A stretch of DNA of 64,000 nucleotides, taken from NCBI RefSeq assembly GCF_003576455.2, contig NZ_CP032869.1, forward strand, positions 1,860,001 to 1,924,000, in the 5' to 3' direction. The stretch is from Mucilaginibacter celer. Its GTDB lineage: Bacteria; Bacteroidota; Bacteroidia; Sphingobacteriales; Sphingobacteriaceae. Positions 53,363 through 62,937 of the stretch are shown piece after piece. The notes beneath the pieces are model-generated. The model did not search any database. It was given only the letters and a program-made list of their open reading frames with translations, and was not told the DNA's origin. Positions within the stretch are counted from its first letter, which is position 1. Each line of letters begins with the position of its first letter. Position numbers and translations under genes: made by a program.

Positions 53363-55117
53363 TTATGGAATCACTATGAGGTTTAAAACATCTTCGAAAG
53401 TTAATAACTCATTAAAATAATCCATGTTTGTTAGTTGTTTGTAATAACTAATCCCTTCCTGTAATTGTGCTTTAAACTTACCCAGCTGTTTCTTTTTCTT
53501 ATCCGTAATATTCAATAGGTACAATTTTATATCAGCCTTCAAATATTCAACATAAAGCTCGAGCTCTTTAACAAACATATGCGGGCGCTTTACCTTGTCC
53601 AACAGGTCAAGCTTACCATAAATATGTTTTACCATTTCGTCAAGCGTATACAGCCTGTTAAAATAGGCGAGGTTAGGACCGGGGCAAACAGCTACAGCAG
53701 TGTTTTCTTTAGGCTTGAGAATACCATTTTTAATATAGGCCGATGTGCACAAACCTTCACAAAGACAAATTTTTTCGGTTACTGTATCAATCTGTTGTTG
53801 CAGTTCAGCCGGTGGCAGGTTAAGCGAATTCAATTGCTTAATCTTTAAGTTTTGATATTCTCTTGAAGCGGTGCAAATTGGCTGATCAGTAAATTCAGTA
53901 TTGGTAACCAGGTACTTTTTTGTGCAGGGACTGCCCGGTCGGTTTAGTTGCAGGCGTTTTAACCGCAGCTGCTCCATACTGTTAGGCCTGAAGTTATTGA
54001 AGAGGATTCCTAAAGGCGAAGCTCCGCTTACGTAAAAATCATCTGGTGATGCCTCTGCCAGTTGTATCAGCGTTTGCTCGTCAACATTGGTGGCTTCGGG
54101 CACAAGTAAAAACGGGCTTCCCCAACCTGTGGCATCCAACTGGTAGTGTTTCATTAAAAAACTATTTTCCTCGGCTGTACCGATGCCACCCTGAACAGTC
54201 AGGCGCTGTTGCGGGGCGGCCTCGCAACTGATACCTTTGGTTGCTAACGCACCCTGATATAATTGAAAAAGGTCATCAACCATTTCTGCCCGCTTTTCTT
54301 TAAACTCTTCCAATATCGGCCCCAGTAAAAAGCCTTCAGTGGCAAAGGCGTGCCCTCCACAATTCAGTCCGGATTCAACCCTGAACTCAGATACCCATAA
54401 ACCTTTTTTTGCAAGGAATTTAGCCTGTATAAATGCCGAACGGAAATCGCTTACCTTAAGAATGATGCGTTTGGTGAAATGTCCGTCGTTATTTGGTAGA
54501 AATTCATCGAATGTTTCGAGATAACTATATAACCTTGGGTTCATTCCGGCTGATAGTATGATTGACGAATGCAGGTTGCTATTAACAAAGCCCCGTAGCG
54601 CGGCCAGTGCGTCTGTATTTTCGTCGCCAAGATAATTGCCATCGGCATCAAAATTCATTTTATCCACTTTCGACATAATATTTACGTCGATAGCGCCCGG
54701 TGTAATCATTTTGCGCAGGATATCCTGGAAAATTTGCCTGCCTTCATCGTCCGGATAATCCAGCATCAGATCGTAACCTTGCTTAGGCTGCGATGTATCG
54801 GGCAGTAGTTCAAAGTACCGGGTCATATCAGTTCCGGGCTCGAACGGTTCATTTTTTAACCGCTCAATTTGCTCGTCTACCAATTGACCTATCAGGTTTA
54901 GGTAGGCGGTAATACGCCTCGCGCGCGCATCCGGCTCCGATTTTGGGATAGGCACAAATGCCTGGTTGCTGTTTAAAGTATGATATTCCCGCATCCGCTC
55001 AACCAACTCATCATCAACAATCGAAATAACCGACGAGATGCCGTAGCGTGCTACTTTTAGTGGTGTATCAACAGAATATCCTAATCCTAATACAGGGATA
55101 TGAAATGTATGGCTCAT
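53363..55117 (-). CDS. Conserved protein of unknown function, TIM-barrel oxidoreductase-like
   Basis: 584 residues; not assigned. The N-terminus (IPVLGLGYSVDTPLKVARYG, ISSVISIVDDE) and the glycine-rich parts (RVESGLNCGGHAF, VQGGIGTAEENSF, GWGSPFLLVPEATN) resemble flavin-dependent TIM barrels of the nitronate monooxygenase type, but this is weak. The C-terminal region holds a cysteine group (ICLCEGLCTSAY, then AVCPGP) that could bind a metal or Fe-S centre. It is divergent from the cbb3 oxidase operon with 152 bp between the starts, where an FNR-like box lies, so a link to low-oxygen physiology is likely (inference). Confidence 0.6.
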   Translation of the reverse strand: MSHTFHIPVLGLGYSVDTPLKVARYGISSVISIVDDELVERMREYHTLNSNQAFVPIPKSEPDARARRITAYLNLIGQLVDEQIERLKNEPFEPGTDMTRYFELLPDTSQPKQGYDLMLDYPDDEGRQIFQDILRKMITPGAIDVNIMSKVDKMNFDADGNYLGDENTDALAALRGFVNSNLHSSIILSAGMNPRLYSYLETFDEFLPNNDGHFTKRIILKVSDFRSAFIQAKFLAKKGLWVSEFRVESGLNCGGHAFATEGFLLGPILEEFKEKRAEMVDDLFQLYQGALATKGISCEAAPQQRLTVQGGIGTAEENSFLMKHYQLDATGWGSPFLLVPEATNVDEQTLIQLAEASPDDFYVSGASPLGILFNNFRPNSMEQLRLKRLQLNRPGSPCTKKYLVTNTEFTDQPICTASREYQNLKIKQLNSLNLPPAELQQQIDTVTEKICLCEGLCTSAYIKNGILKPKENTAVAVCPGPNLAYFNRLYTLDEMVKHIYGKLDLLDKVKRPHMFVKELELYVEYLKADIKLYLLNITDKKKKQLGKFKAQLQEGISYYKQLTNMDYFNELLTFEDVLNLIVIP

Positions 55118-55184
55118 GTAGCTTTTGTTTTGACGGAACCAGTGTTCCGGCTGGCAAAACTATACAGTGTATCAACTTCAAAAA

Positions 55185-55198
55185 TTGACCGATATCAC
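55185..55198. promoter_or_regulatory. FNR/Crp-like binding site
   Basis: TTGACCGATATCAC matches the FNR consensus TTGATnnnnATCAA at eight of ten defined positions. It lies in the 152-bp divergent region, about 70 bp before ccoI and 67 bp from the start of the unknown gene, so it could serve either side. Confidence 0.5.
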
Positions 55199-55269
55199 AT
55201 TTTTGGCAATTGCTCATCATTATTTATATAGCATTTATGGGGCAGTTTTGAAGTTGAAACTATCCCGGT

Positions 55270-57660
55270 ATGAAAGGAAGCCAAACGCTCGAAAAAACAA
55301 GCTGCTACCATTGCGGCGACGATTGTACAACCCAAAACTATATACTTGAAGATAAACATTTCTGCTGTCAGGGCTGTAAAAGTGTTTATCAGTTGTTATC
55401 AGCCAGCCAGCTTTGTAACTACTATAATTATAATGACCATCCCGGTGCCACACGTGCCCGAACCGACAGGCGGTTTGAGTATCTGTCCGAACCATCGATA
55501 GTAAATAAGCTGATTGATTATACCGATGAGCAGGTTACCATGGTCACATTTTACATTCCGCATATTCATTGCAGCTCATGCCTTTGGCTGCTGGAAAAGC
55601 TGAATAGGATCAATCCCGCTATACATTATTGCCGGGTTGATTTTTTAAAGAAACAATTGAATATACGGTTCAGTCATCAGCAGATAAGTTTACGGCAATT
55701 GGTAGAATTGCTATATGATATTGGTTATGAACCGCTGATCAGTTTACAGGATGTTATTAAAAAACAAAATGCAACCGGTAAAGATCAGCTGGTGCAAAAA
55801 ATAGCCGTTGCGGGGTTTTGTTTCGGTAACGTAATGTTGCTCAGCTTTCCCGAATATTTTGGTATTTCATTATACGAGCAGTCGTTCAAACAATTTTTCG
55901 GTTGGTTAAACGTGTTGTTCGGTTTGCCGGTGGTTTTTTACAGTGGCCGCGAATACTTTGTTTCGGCCTGGCAAAGCCTGCTTCGTAAATCGCTGAATAT
56001 TGATTTTCCGCTGGCGCTGGGCGTCGCGGTACTTTTTTTAAGAACCGTTTTTGAAGTTTTTACGCACACCGGCGCAGGCTTTGCCGATACGCTTTGCGGA
56101 CTGGTATTTTTTTTACTGGTAGGCAAATTTGTGCAAAAGAAAACCTATCACCATATCTCGTTCGAGCGTGATTACCGCTCTTTTTTTCCGGTAGCGGTAA
56201 ATACTATGGCCGAAGGAGATGAAAAGCCCGTGCCGCTTTCAGATTTGCATACCGGTCATCGCATCCGGATCCGCAATAATGAGATCATCCCTGCCGATGC
56301 CATTTTGCTGAAAGGGCAGGCTTTGATTGATTTTAGTTTTGTTACCGGCGAAGCCCTGCCGGTTAGCAAAACCCTGGGAGAGATTATCTATGCAGGAGGC
56401 CGTCAAACCGGCGAAGCTATTGAACTGGAGGTGGTAAAGCCTGTATCGCAAAGTTACCTTACCCAGCTTTGGAACAACGAGGCTTTTACGCGTAAGCAGG
56501 ATAACCGCATCCAAACCTTTAATCAAAAGGTGAGCAAATACTTCACCGTTGCTTTATTGCTGATAGCCATCGGCTCGTTATTATTTTGGCTGCCATCAGA
56601 TATAAGCAGAGGGATAGCAGCCTTTACAGCCGTGCTTATAGTAGCCTGCCCCTGCGCGCTGGCATTGAGCACGCCATTTACCATGTCGGCCGCATTGAGC
56701 ATTTTTGATCGCAACCTGTTTTACCTTAAAAACACCGCGGTTGTTGAACAACTGGCAGCCATCGATACCATTGTTATGGACAAAACCGGCACCATAACAA
56801 CCGGCAATAACCAGTGCATTCAACTTAACGCGCAATTGAATGACAACGAAAAAGCACTTGTTTATAATATCTGCATGCACTCCAGCCACCCTTTAAGCCG
56901 CATGATTTGCCGTTACCTGGGCAACCATGAATGGGCTCCTGTAACAGGGTTGGCCGAAATTGCCGGCAAGGGCATAGTAGGGTTAGTTAAGGGCTGCCAC
57001 GTTAGGATAGGAAGTGAACAGCATGTTGGCAGTTACAATAATACACCATCAGCAGGTACTAAAGTTCATATATCAATAGATGGTAATTATAAAGGATATT
57101 TTACCCTCGCCCAGCAGTACCGCGAGGGTTTGAAAAACATAAGCGCACTTGAAAAGGAATACGAAATGTTCCTTCTATCGGGCGATCAGGATCATGAGCG
57201 CTTTGAACTTGTTCGTTTTTTTAAAGATTCGGGCCGGTTGTTTTTTAACCAGTCGCCCCAGGATAAACTCGATTTTATCAACCGGATACAGCAGCATGGA
57301 AACAAGGTTATGATGATTGGCGACGGCTTAAATGATGCCGGGGCCCTTAAACAAAGTGATCTGGGCATAGCCGTAACAGATAACGTTAATAACTTTTCTC
57401 CGGGCAGCGATGCCATTATGGATGGCCGGTCATTTGCCAAACTGCCCGGGTTTTTAAAATTCTCTAAGGATACAGTCCGCATCATTCACGCATCTTTTGT
57501 CATTTCACTTACTTATAACCTTATCGGTTTAAGTTATGCAGTTACCGGTAAGCTTTCGCCCTTGTTTGCGGCCATATTAATGCCGGTAAGTACGGTTACT
57601 ATCATTTCATTCACCAGTTTGGCTACGCATTTTGCCGCCAGGAAAAGGAAACTATCATGA
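55270..57660 (+). CDS. ccoI: Copper-translocating P-type ATPase of the CcoI/FixI type
   Basis: 796 residues. N-terminal cysteine-rich domain (CYHCGDDC, then FCCQGCKSVYQLL) is the CcoI-specific metal-binding unit; then a heavy-metal-associated domain with C101-x-x-C104 (HIHCSSCLWLLEKL). Eight membrane helices with the CPC metal site (C460, ACPCALALSTP), phosphorylated Asp504 in DKTGTIT, the TGEALP actuator loop, and GDGLNDAGAL. It supplies copper for the CuB centre of cbb3 oxidase. First gene of the operon, overlapping ccoS by 4 bp. Confidence 0.93.
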   Translation: MKGSQTLEKTSCYHCGDDCTTQNYILEDKHFCCQGCKSVYQLLSASQLCNYYNYNDHPGATRARTDRRFEYLSEPSIVNKLIDYTDEQVTMVTFYIPHIHCSSCLWLLEKLNRINPAIHYCRVDFLKKQLNIRFSHQQISLRQLVELLYDIGYEPLISLQDVIKKQNATGKDQLVQKIAVAGFCFGNVMLLSFPEYFGISLYEQSFKQFFGWLNVLFGLPVVFYSGREYFVSAWQSLLRKSLNIDFPLALGVAVLFLRTVFEVFTHTGAGFADTLCGLVFFLLVGKFVQKKTYHHISFERDYRSFFPVAVNTMAEGDEKPVPLSDLHTGHRIRIRNNEIIPADAILLKGQALIDFSFVTGEALPVSKTLGEIIYAGGRQTGEAIELEVVKPVSQSYLTQLWNNEAFTRKQDNRIQTFNQKVSKYFTVALLLIAIGSLLFWLPSDISRGIAAFTAVLIVACPCALALSTPFTMSAALSIFDRNLFYLKNTAVVEQLAAIDTIVMDKTGTITTGNNQCIQLNAQLNDNEKALVYNICMHSSHPLSRMICRYLGNHEWAPVTGLAEIAGKGIVGLVKGCHVRIGSEQHVGSYNNTPSAGTKVHISIDGNYKGYFTLAQQYREGLKNISALEKEYEMFLLSGDQDHERFELVRFFKDSGRLFFNQSPQDKLDFINRIQQHGNKVMMIGDGLNDAGALKQSDLGIAVTDNVNNFSPGSDAIMDGRSFAKLPGFLKFSKDTVRIIHASFVISLTYNLIGLSYAVTGKLSPLFAAILMPVSTVTIISFTSLATHFAARKRKLS

Positions 57661-57818
57661 GTATTATCTATTTTTTGATAGCCTGCAGCGTATTGCTTGC
57701 GCTGGTGTTTCTCACCGCTTTTTTCTGGGCTCAAAGAACCGGGCAAAACGAAGACCTCTATACGCCATCGGTAAGGATTTTATTAGACGATACGGACGAT
57801 GCTGATCCTGAAAAGTGA
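57657..57818 (+). CDS. ccoS: cbb3 oxidase assembly protein CcoS
   Basis: 53 residues; start codon overlaps the ccoI stop (ATGA). One N-terminal membrane helix (MSIIYFLIACSVLLALVFLT) followed by FFWAQRTGQNEDLYTPSVR and an acidic tail. This is the CcoS pattern (short, one helix, then W-x-x-x-x-G-Q-x-x-D). CcoS is needed for cofactor insertion into CcoN. It lies between ccoI and ccoNO as in many Bacteroidota. Confidence 0.85.
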   Translation: MSIIYFLIACSVLLALVFLTAFFWAQRTGQNEDLYTPSVRILLDDTDDADPEK

Positions 57819-57900
57819 CCAGCATCATCATTTACACAAACACTCATCATTCTGCCGGTTAGCGCAAGACAATAGTTTTACACCATAATAAAGACACTTT

Positions 57901-60027
57901 ATGCAGCCCGAAAAATTTTACTATGACAACAAGATTGTACGGAATTTTGGCATAGCCACCGTAATCTGGGGTATTATTGGGATGACCGTAGGCCTCATCG
58001 TAGCTATACAGTTGTATAGTCCGGCCGTGAACATGGGCAACCAATACACCACCTTTGGCCGTATCAGGCCGCTACACACCAATGCCGTGATTTTTGCCTT
58101 TGTGGGCAATGCCATTTTTATGGGCGTTTACTATTCGCTGCAGCGGTTATTAAAGGCACGTATGTTTAGCGATGCACTCAGCCGGATACATTTTTGGGGG
58201 TGGCAGCTCATCATCGTGTCGGCGGTTATAACCCTGCCCCTGGGGCTAACCACGTCGCACGAGTATGCCGAACTGGAGTGGCCTATTGATATTGCCATTA
58301 CATTAATTTGGGTAGTATTTGGCATAAACATGTTCGGTACCATATTTAAACGCCGCGAACGGCATTTGTACGTGGCCATCTGGTTTTACATAGCCACCTT
58401 CGTTACCATAGCGGTGCTGCATATTGTAAATTCATTCGAGCTGCCGGTATCGGCCTTTAAAAGCTATATGGTATACGCGGGCGTACAGGATGCACTGGTG
58501 CAGTGGTGGTATGGGCATAATGCCGTGGCGTTTTTCCTAACAACGCCTTACCTGGGCATGATGTATTACTTTTTGCCTAAAATGGCCAACAGGCCCATCT
58601 ATTCGTACAAATTAAGTATCCTGCACTTTTGGGCGCTGATATTCATTTATATCTGGGCCGGTCCGCACCATTTGCTGTACACAACTTTACCGGGCTGGGC
58701 ACAATCATTAGGTGTTGCCTTTTCTATAATGCTGATTGCACCAAGCTGGGGTGGTATGATTAACGGCTTGTTAACACTTAGGGGCGCCTGGGATAAGGTA
58801 CGTGATAATGTGATCCTGAAATTTATGGTGGTAGGCCTTACAGCCTATGGTATGGCTACCTTTGAGGGGCCCATGCTTTCGTTAAAACAGGTAAACGCCA
58901 TAGGGCACTTTACAGATTGGATTGTAGCTCACGTACACGTTGGCGCTTTAGGCTGGAATGGCTTTTTAACTTTTGCCATTCTATACTGGCTTATTCCCCG
59001 CATTTATAAAACCGAGCTCTTTTCTAAAAAACTTGCCTCGTTCCATTTTTGGATAGGTACTTTGGGTATTTTGTTTTATGCCGTGCCAATGTACTGGGCA
59101 GGGTTTACGCAAGGTTTGATGCTTAAGGAATTTACGCCCGAGGGGATCCTGAAATATCCTGCATTTTTAGAAACCACCATGCGCATATTGCCTATGCATG
59201 TAATGCGCTCGGTTGGTGGCACCCTGTACTTGTTAGGTGTTATTATAATGGCTTACAACTTATGCCGCACTGCTTTGCAAGGCAAACTGGTGGCCAACGA
59301 ACCGGCCCAGGCTATGCCGCTGCCCGTTTTAACTAAAACTGATCAAGAGGAAAAATGGTACAGGGTATTGGAGCGCAAACCCATACAAATGATGATTGCA
59401 GCGTTACTGGTAATATTGGTAGGTACTTTTATCGAGTTGATGCCAACATTAACCATATCATCAAACATCCCAACCATTGCTGCGGTAAAGCCTTACACAC
59501 CATTGGAACTGCAGGGGCGCGATATTTACATCAGGGAAGGTTGCTCAAATTGCCACTCGCAAACGGTTAGGCCCTTTCGCTCCGAAACAGAACGCTACGG
59601 CGAGTACAGTAAGGCCGGAGAGTTTGTATACGATCACCCTTTTTTATGGGGCTCTAAGCGTACCGGTCCGGATCTGGCCCGCGAGGGGGGTAAATATGGC
59701 AACGCCTGGCACTACAATCACTTGATGGACCCGCGCCTGATGTCGCCGGGTAGTATCATGCCCAATTATGATTGGTTGTTAACGCAAAACCTTGATACGG
59801 CTACTACTGCCGCCAAAATAAAAGCCATGCGCACTCTTGGCGTTCCGTATCCCGAAGGTTATGAAAAAATGGCCAACCTCGATCTGCAAAAGCAGGAAAA
59901 GGAAATTGCCGATAATTTGTACAACGATCATATCAAGGTTAAAAACAACAAAGAGATCATTGCCGTGATAGCCTACCTGCAACGTTTGGGTACCGATATC
60001 AAAGCAAATAAAACCGCTGCTAAATAA
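57901..60027 (+). CDS. ccoNO: cbb3-type cytochrome c oxidase subunits I and II, fused (CcoNO)
   Basis: 708 residues. Residues 1-470 are CcoN: heme/copper ligands in PLHTNAVIFAF, WWYGHNAVAFF, GPHHLLYT and AHVHVGALGW, twelve membrane helices. Residues about 490-708 are CcoO: one membrane helix, then heme c site C548-S-N-C-H (EGCSNCHSQTVRPF), GPDLAREGGKYGNAWH and the methionine ligand region SPGSIMPNYDW. The subunits are separate in proteobacteria; fusion is the usual Bacteroidota arrangement. High-affinity terminal oxidase, proton pump, inner membrane. Confidence 0.95.
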   Translation: MQPEKFYYDNKIVRNFGIATVIWGIIGMTVGLIVAIQLYSPAVNMGNQYTTFGRIRPLHTNAVIFAFVGNAIFMGVYYSLQRLLKARMFSDALSRIHFWGWQLIIVSAVITLPLGLTTSHEYAELEWPIDIAITLIWVVFGINMFGTIFKRRERHLYVAIWFYIATFVTIAVLHIVNSFELPVSAFKSYMVYAGVQDALVQWWYGHNAVAFFLTTPYLGMMYYFLPKMANRPIYSYKLSILHFWALIFIYIWAGPHHLLYTTLPGWAQSLGVAFSIMLIAPSWGGMINGLLTLRGAWDKVRDNVILKFMVVGLTAYGMATFEGPMLSLKQVNAIGHFTDWIVAHVHVGALGWNGFLTFAILYWLIPRIYKTELFSKKLASFHFWIGTLGILFYAVPMYWAGFTQGLMLKEFTPEGILKYPAFLETTMRILPMHVMRSVGGTLYLLGVIIMAYNLCRTALQGKLVANEPAQAMPLPVLTKTDQEEKWYRVLERKPIQMMIAALLVILVGTFIELMPTLTISSNIPTIAAVKPYTPLELQGRDIYIREGCSNCHSQTVRPFRSETERYGEYSKAGEFVYDHPFLWGSKRTGPDLAREGGKYGNAWHYNHLMDPRLMSPGSIMPNYDWLLTQNLDTATTAAKIKAMRTLGVPYPEGYEKMANLDLQKQEKEIADNLYNDHIKVKNNKEIIAVIAYLQRLGTDIKANKTAAK

Positions 60028-60034
60028 TAAAGCC

Positions 60035-60226
60035 ATGTTTAAGCAATTTACAGAGAACCTATCCGGTGCCCAGGCGTACCTGCTGTTCTCGCTCGGAATT
60101 TTCCTTGTATTTTTTATAGTAGTGGCCTTTATGCTTTTCAGGCTGAGGAAACAACATGTTGATCACATGCGCGATCTGCCCCTGCATGATGGTAATGGCG
60201 AAACTTTTAATACCCGCAACTTATGA
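60035..60226 (+). CDS. ccoQ: cbb3 oxidase subunit CcoQ
   Basis: 63 residues, one membrane helix (YLLFSLGIFLVFFIVVAFML) flanked by a short N-terminus and a polar tail (RKQHVDHMRDLPLHD). Position between ccoNO and ccoP, overlap of 4 bp with ccoP, and size identify it as the CcoQ stabilising subunit. Confidence 0.85.
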   Translation: MFKQFTENLSGAQAYLLFSLGIFLVFFIVVAFMLFRLRKQHVDHMRDLPLHDGNGETFNTRNL

Positions 60227-61131
60227 AATACCTGCGCCTGTTAATTTTAATTGTACCAATACTATCGGTACAACCTGCCTTAGCCGCCGATGACAATTTG
60301 ATACCGGCCGACTTAATGAATGAGATAGGTTTTGGCGCTATTATAGCGATGCTTGCATTGTTCATTTTATCGATGCTGATATTGCTTCGTGCGCTTAAAG
60401 CAGTTACAAGGATAACGCTAAAGGCACAAGGCTATACCGAAGAGCAGATCATGGCCGAATTGGCACCGGCCAAAAAGGTTAAGAAACCCAAAGGCGAAAA
60501 ATGGAATAAAATATTGTCATTAAGGCCATTATCTGAAGAGAATGAATTAATCATCGCACATGATTATGACGGAATTCAGGAATTGGATAATCCTATACCT
60601 GGGTGGTTTATGTACCTGTTTTATATCACCATCATTTTTGCCGTAGGTTATATTTTAACTTATCATGTGTTTGGCTTCGGGCAGTTACAATATGACGAAT
60701 ACAAAACCGAAATGGCCCAGGCCGATATAGCCAAACAGCAATATCTGAGTAAGGCTGCTAACAGGGTTGATGAGAATACCGTAAAACTGGTAAGCGACCC
60801 GGCGGTATTAAACTCAGGGCAGGTAATATTTAAACAAAGTTGCGTTCCCTGCCACGGCGACCACGCCCAGGGCGTGGTTGGGCCTAACCTTACCGATGAT
60901 TACTGGCTGCACGGCGGTAAAATAAGCGATGTGTTTAAAACCATAAAGTATGGTGTGCAGGCTAAAGGTATGCCAACCTGGGAGAAGCAATTATCACCTA
61001 AACAAATCTCGGATGTAGCCAACTACATCAAATCACTACATGGCACTAATCCTGCCGGTGCCAAGGAACCCCAGGGCGAAAAAGAAACAGATGGTATTGC
61101 CGCAAAAGATAAAGCGATAGCTAAGATATAA
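60223..61131 (+). CDS. ccoP: cbb3 oxidase subunit III, cytochrome c (CcoP)
   Basis: 302 residues. Signal peptide or first helix at the N-terminus, a second helix (AIIAMLALFILSMLILLRAL), then a third (FMYLFYITIIFAVGYILTYH). The cytochrome c domain carries one heme site, C207-V-P-C-H (SCVPCHGDHAQGVVGPNL), with Met ligand in KGMPTWEKQL. Proteobacterial CcoP has two heme sites; this one has a single site as seen in Bacteroidota. Passes electrons from soluble carriers to CcoO. Confidence 0.92.
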   Translation: MKYLRLLILIVPILSVQPALAADDNLIPADLMNEIGFGAIIAMLALFILSMLILLRALKAVTRITLKAQGYTEEQIMAELAPAKKVKKPKGEKWNKILSLRPLSEENELIIAHDYDGIQELDNPIPGWFMYLFYITIIFAVGYILTYHVFGFGQLQYDEYKTEMAQADIAKQQYLSKAANRVDENTVKLVSDPAVLNSGQVIFKQSCVPCHGDHAQGVVGPNLTDDYWLHGGKISDVFKTIKYGVQAKGMPTWEKQLSPKQISDVANYIKSLHGTNPAGAKEPQGEKETDGIAAKDKAIAKI

Positions 61132-61136
61132 CCGAT

Positions 61137-62510
61137 ATGGAAGGTTTACTGGCAGCAAAGGAGAGCGGGAAAAGGCAATGGATGTACCCGCTGATACGAA
61201 AGGGTAGGTTTTACAAATGGCGTAGCTGGCTAAGCTATTTCTACCTGTTGTTCTTTTTCAGCGGGCCGTTTTTACGTGTAAACGGGCGGCCTTTGCTGCT
61301 GCTTAATGTGATAGACAGGCAGTTTGTATTATTAGGACAGGTTTTCTGGCCGCAGGATATTTTCCTGTTTGTGCTGGCATCGTTGGTGTTTTTGATTTGC
61401 GTGGTGATATTCACCATTGCGTTTGGCCGTATTTTTTGCGGGTGGATCTGTCCGCAAACCATTTTTATGGAAATGGTTTTCCGGAAGATAGAAATTTGGA
61501 TAGAAGGGGACGCCCCAAGGCGCAAAAAGCTTGACGCCGGCCGCTGGACTAAGGAAAAAATCATAAAAAAAGTAAGCAAGCACACTATATTTATTTTAAT
61601 CTCGTTCCTCATCGCCAACACCTTCCTCGCCTATATCATTGGCAGCCAAAGTTTAATCAGCATTATTACCCAACCTGTTACTGCTCATTGGGTGGGTTTT
61701 ATCAGTATTTGGGTGTTCACCGCCGTTTTTTACCTTGTTTACAGCAGGGTACGTGAATTGGTTTGTACACTGATATGCCCGTATGGCCGGTTGCAGAGTG
61801 TTTTGATCGATCATCATACGCTGGTGGTGGCTTATGATGAGGTGCGCGGCGAGCCCAGGGGGAAGCTTAGCAGAGAGGCTGATCCTTTTAACCTGAAGGG
61901 CGATTGCGTAGATTGCAACCTGTGTGTTGCCGTTTGCCCAACCGGTATTGATATCAGGAAGGGAACCCAGATTGAATGCGTTAACTGCACAGCCTGTATT
62001 GACGCGTGCGACCAGGTGATGGATAAAATAGGTAAGCCCCGTAACCTGATAGGATACTTTTCCGAAAACATGATCCGCCTGAAAGAGAAACCAACTTTTA
62101 CCGTACGGATGAAGGCTTACACAGCGGTGATATCGGTTTTAATAGCTGTTTTAAGCTATTTTATTTTTAGCAGGACAGATATGGACCTTACTGTAATGCG
62201 CAGCGCCGGGATGCTGTACCAGCAACAGCCTGGCGGTTACATCAGCAATATTTACAACGCCGAGATTATCAATAAAACCGATACGGAGAAAACTGTAACC
62301 ATTGTGGCAGATGATCCCTCGGTTAAAATAAAATATATCCAGGCACCGGATGTTATAGGCAAAGGGGCCACAGAAAAGGCCGTGTTTTTTATACTGCTCC
62401 CGGCGTCGCACATCCGCACCGCCAAAACTAAAATCCGCTTAAAACTGGTGGTTAACCGCGAGGTGATCCAGATAGTAAGCACCAACTTTATAGGACCTGT
62501 AAATGATTAA
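61137..62510 (+). CDS. ccoG: cbb3 oxidase accessory ferredoxin-type protein CcoG
   Basis: 457 residues. Membrane helices early (LLLLNVIDRQFVLLGQVFWP, then FLFVLASLVFLICVVIFTIA) with CGWICPQT, later two 4Fe-4S motifs CVDCNLCVAVCPTG (from Cys257) and CVNCTACIDACD, and a C-terminal domain after a further helix (immunoglobulin-like). CcoG reduces copper for delivery to the oxidase. 5 bp after ccoP. Confidence 0.92.
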   Translation: MEGLLAAKESGKRQWMYPLIRKGRFYKWRSWLSYFYLLFFFSGPFLRVNGRPLLLLNVIDRQFVLLGQVFWPQDIFLFVLASLVFLICVVIFTIAFGRIFCGWICPQTIFMEMVFRKIEIWIEGDAPRRKKLDAGRWTKEKIIKKVSKHTIFILISFLIANTFLAYIIGSQSLISIITQPVTAHWVGFISIWVFTAVFYLVYSRVRELVCTLICPYGRLQSVLIDHHTLVVAYDEVRGEPRGKLSREADPFNLKGDCVDCNLCVAVCPTGIDIRKGTQIECVNCTACIDACDQVMDKIGKPRNLIGYFSENMIRLKEKPTFTVRMKAYTAVISVLIAVLSYFIFSRTDMDLTVMRSAGMLYQQQPGGYISNIYNAEIINKTDTEKTVTIVADDPSVKIKYIQAPDVIGKGATEKAVFFILLPASHIRTAKTKIRLKLVVNREVIQIVSTNFIGPVND

Positions 62511-62937
62511 GCAAATGAATTGGGGAAAAGGAATAATAATAGGAATGGCGACATTTATGCTGTTCATCCTGAGTATGTGTATTTATATGTTCAACGTACC
62601 GGTTGACGATTATGACCACCAGTACTATGAAAAAGGAATGAGTTTTAACAAGGATCATAACCGTGAAGAGCAGGTAATTAAAGATCATGCCGAGCCGTTA
62701 ATAACCCAGCGTGGCGATCAGCTCAGCATCGCTTTCAGCAAGCCTGTAACCGGCCGGATAAGCTTTATGAGGCCTTCGGATAAAACGCAGGATAAAGCAT
62801 TTGCACTTAATAGTGGAGCCGGCAACGAAGCCGGCATTATTTTGCAGGGCATGGCCAAAGGCCCCTGGCAATTAACGCTGGAGTGGGAGAGCGGCCATAA
62901 AGCTTACCTGTATCATAAGGAGGTTTTTATAAAATGA
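62503..62937 (+). CDS. ccoH: FixH/CcoH family protein
   Basis: 144 residues, overlaps ccoG by 8 bp. N-terminal membrane helix (GIIIGMATFMLFILSMCIYM), then FNVPVDDYDHQYYEKGMSFN, a FixH signature, and a periplasmic beta-domain ending with WQLTLEWESGHKAYLYHKEV. FixH/CcoH assists assembly or stability of cbb3 oxidase. Confidence 0.88.
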   Translation: MIKQMNWGKGIIIGMATFMLFILSMCIYMFNVPVDDYDHQYYEKGMSFNKDHNREEQVIKDHAEPLITQRGDQLSIAFSKPVTGRISFMRPSDKTQDKAFALNSGAGNEAGIILQGMAKGPWQLTLEWESGHKAYLYHKEVFIK

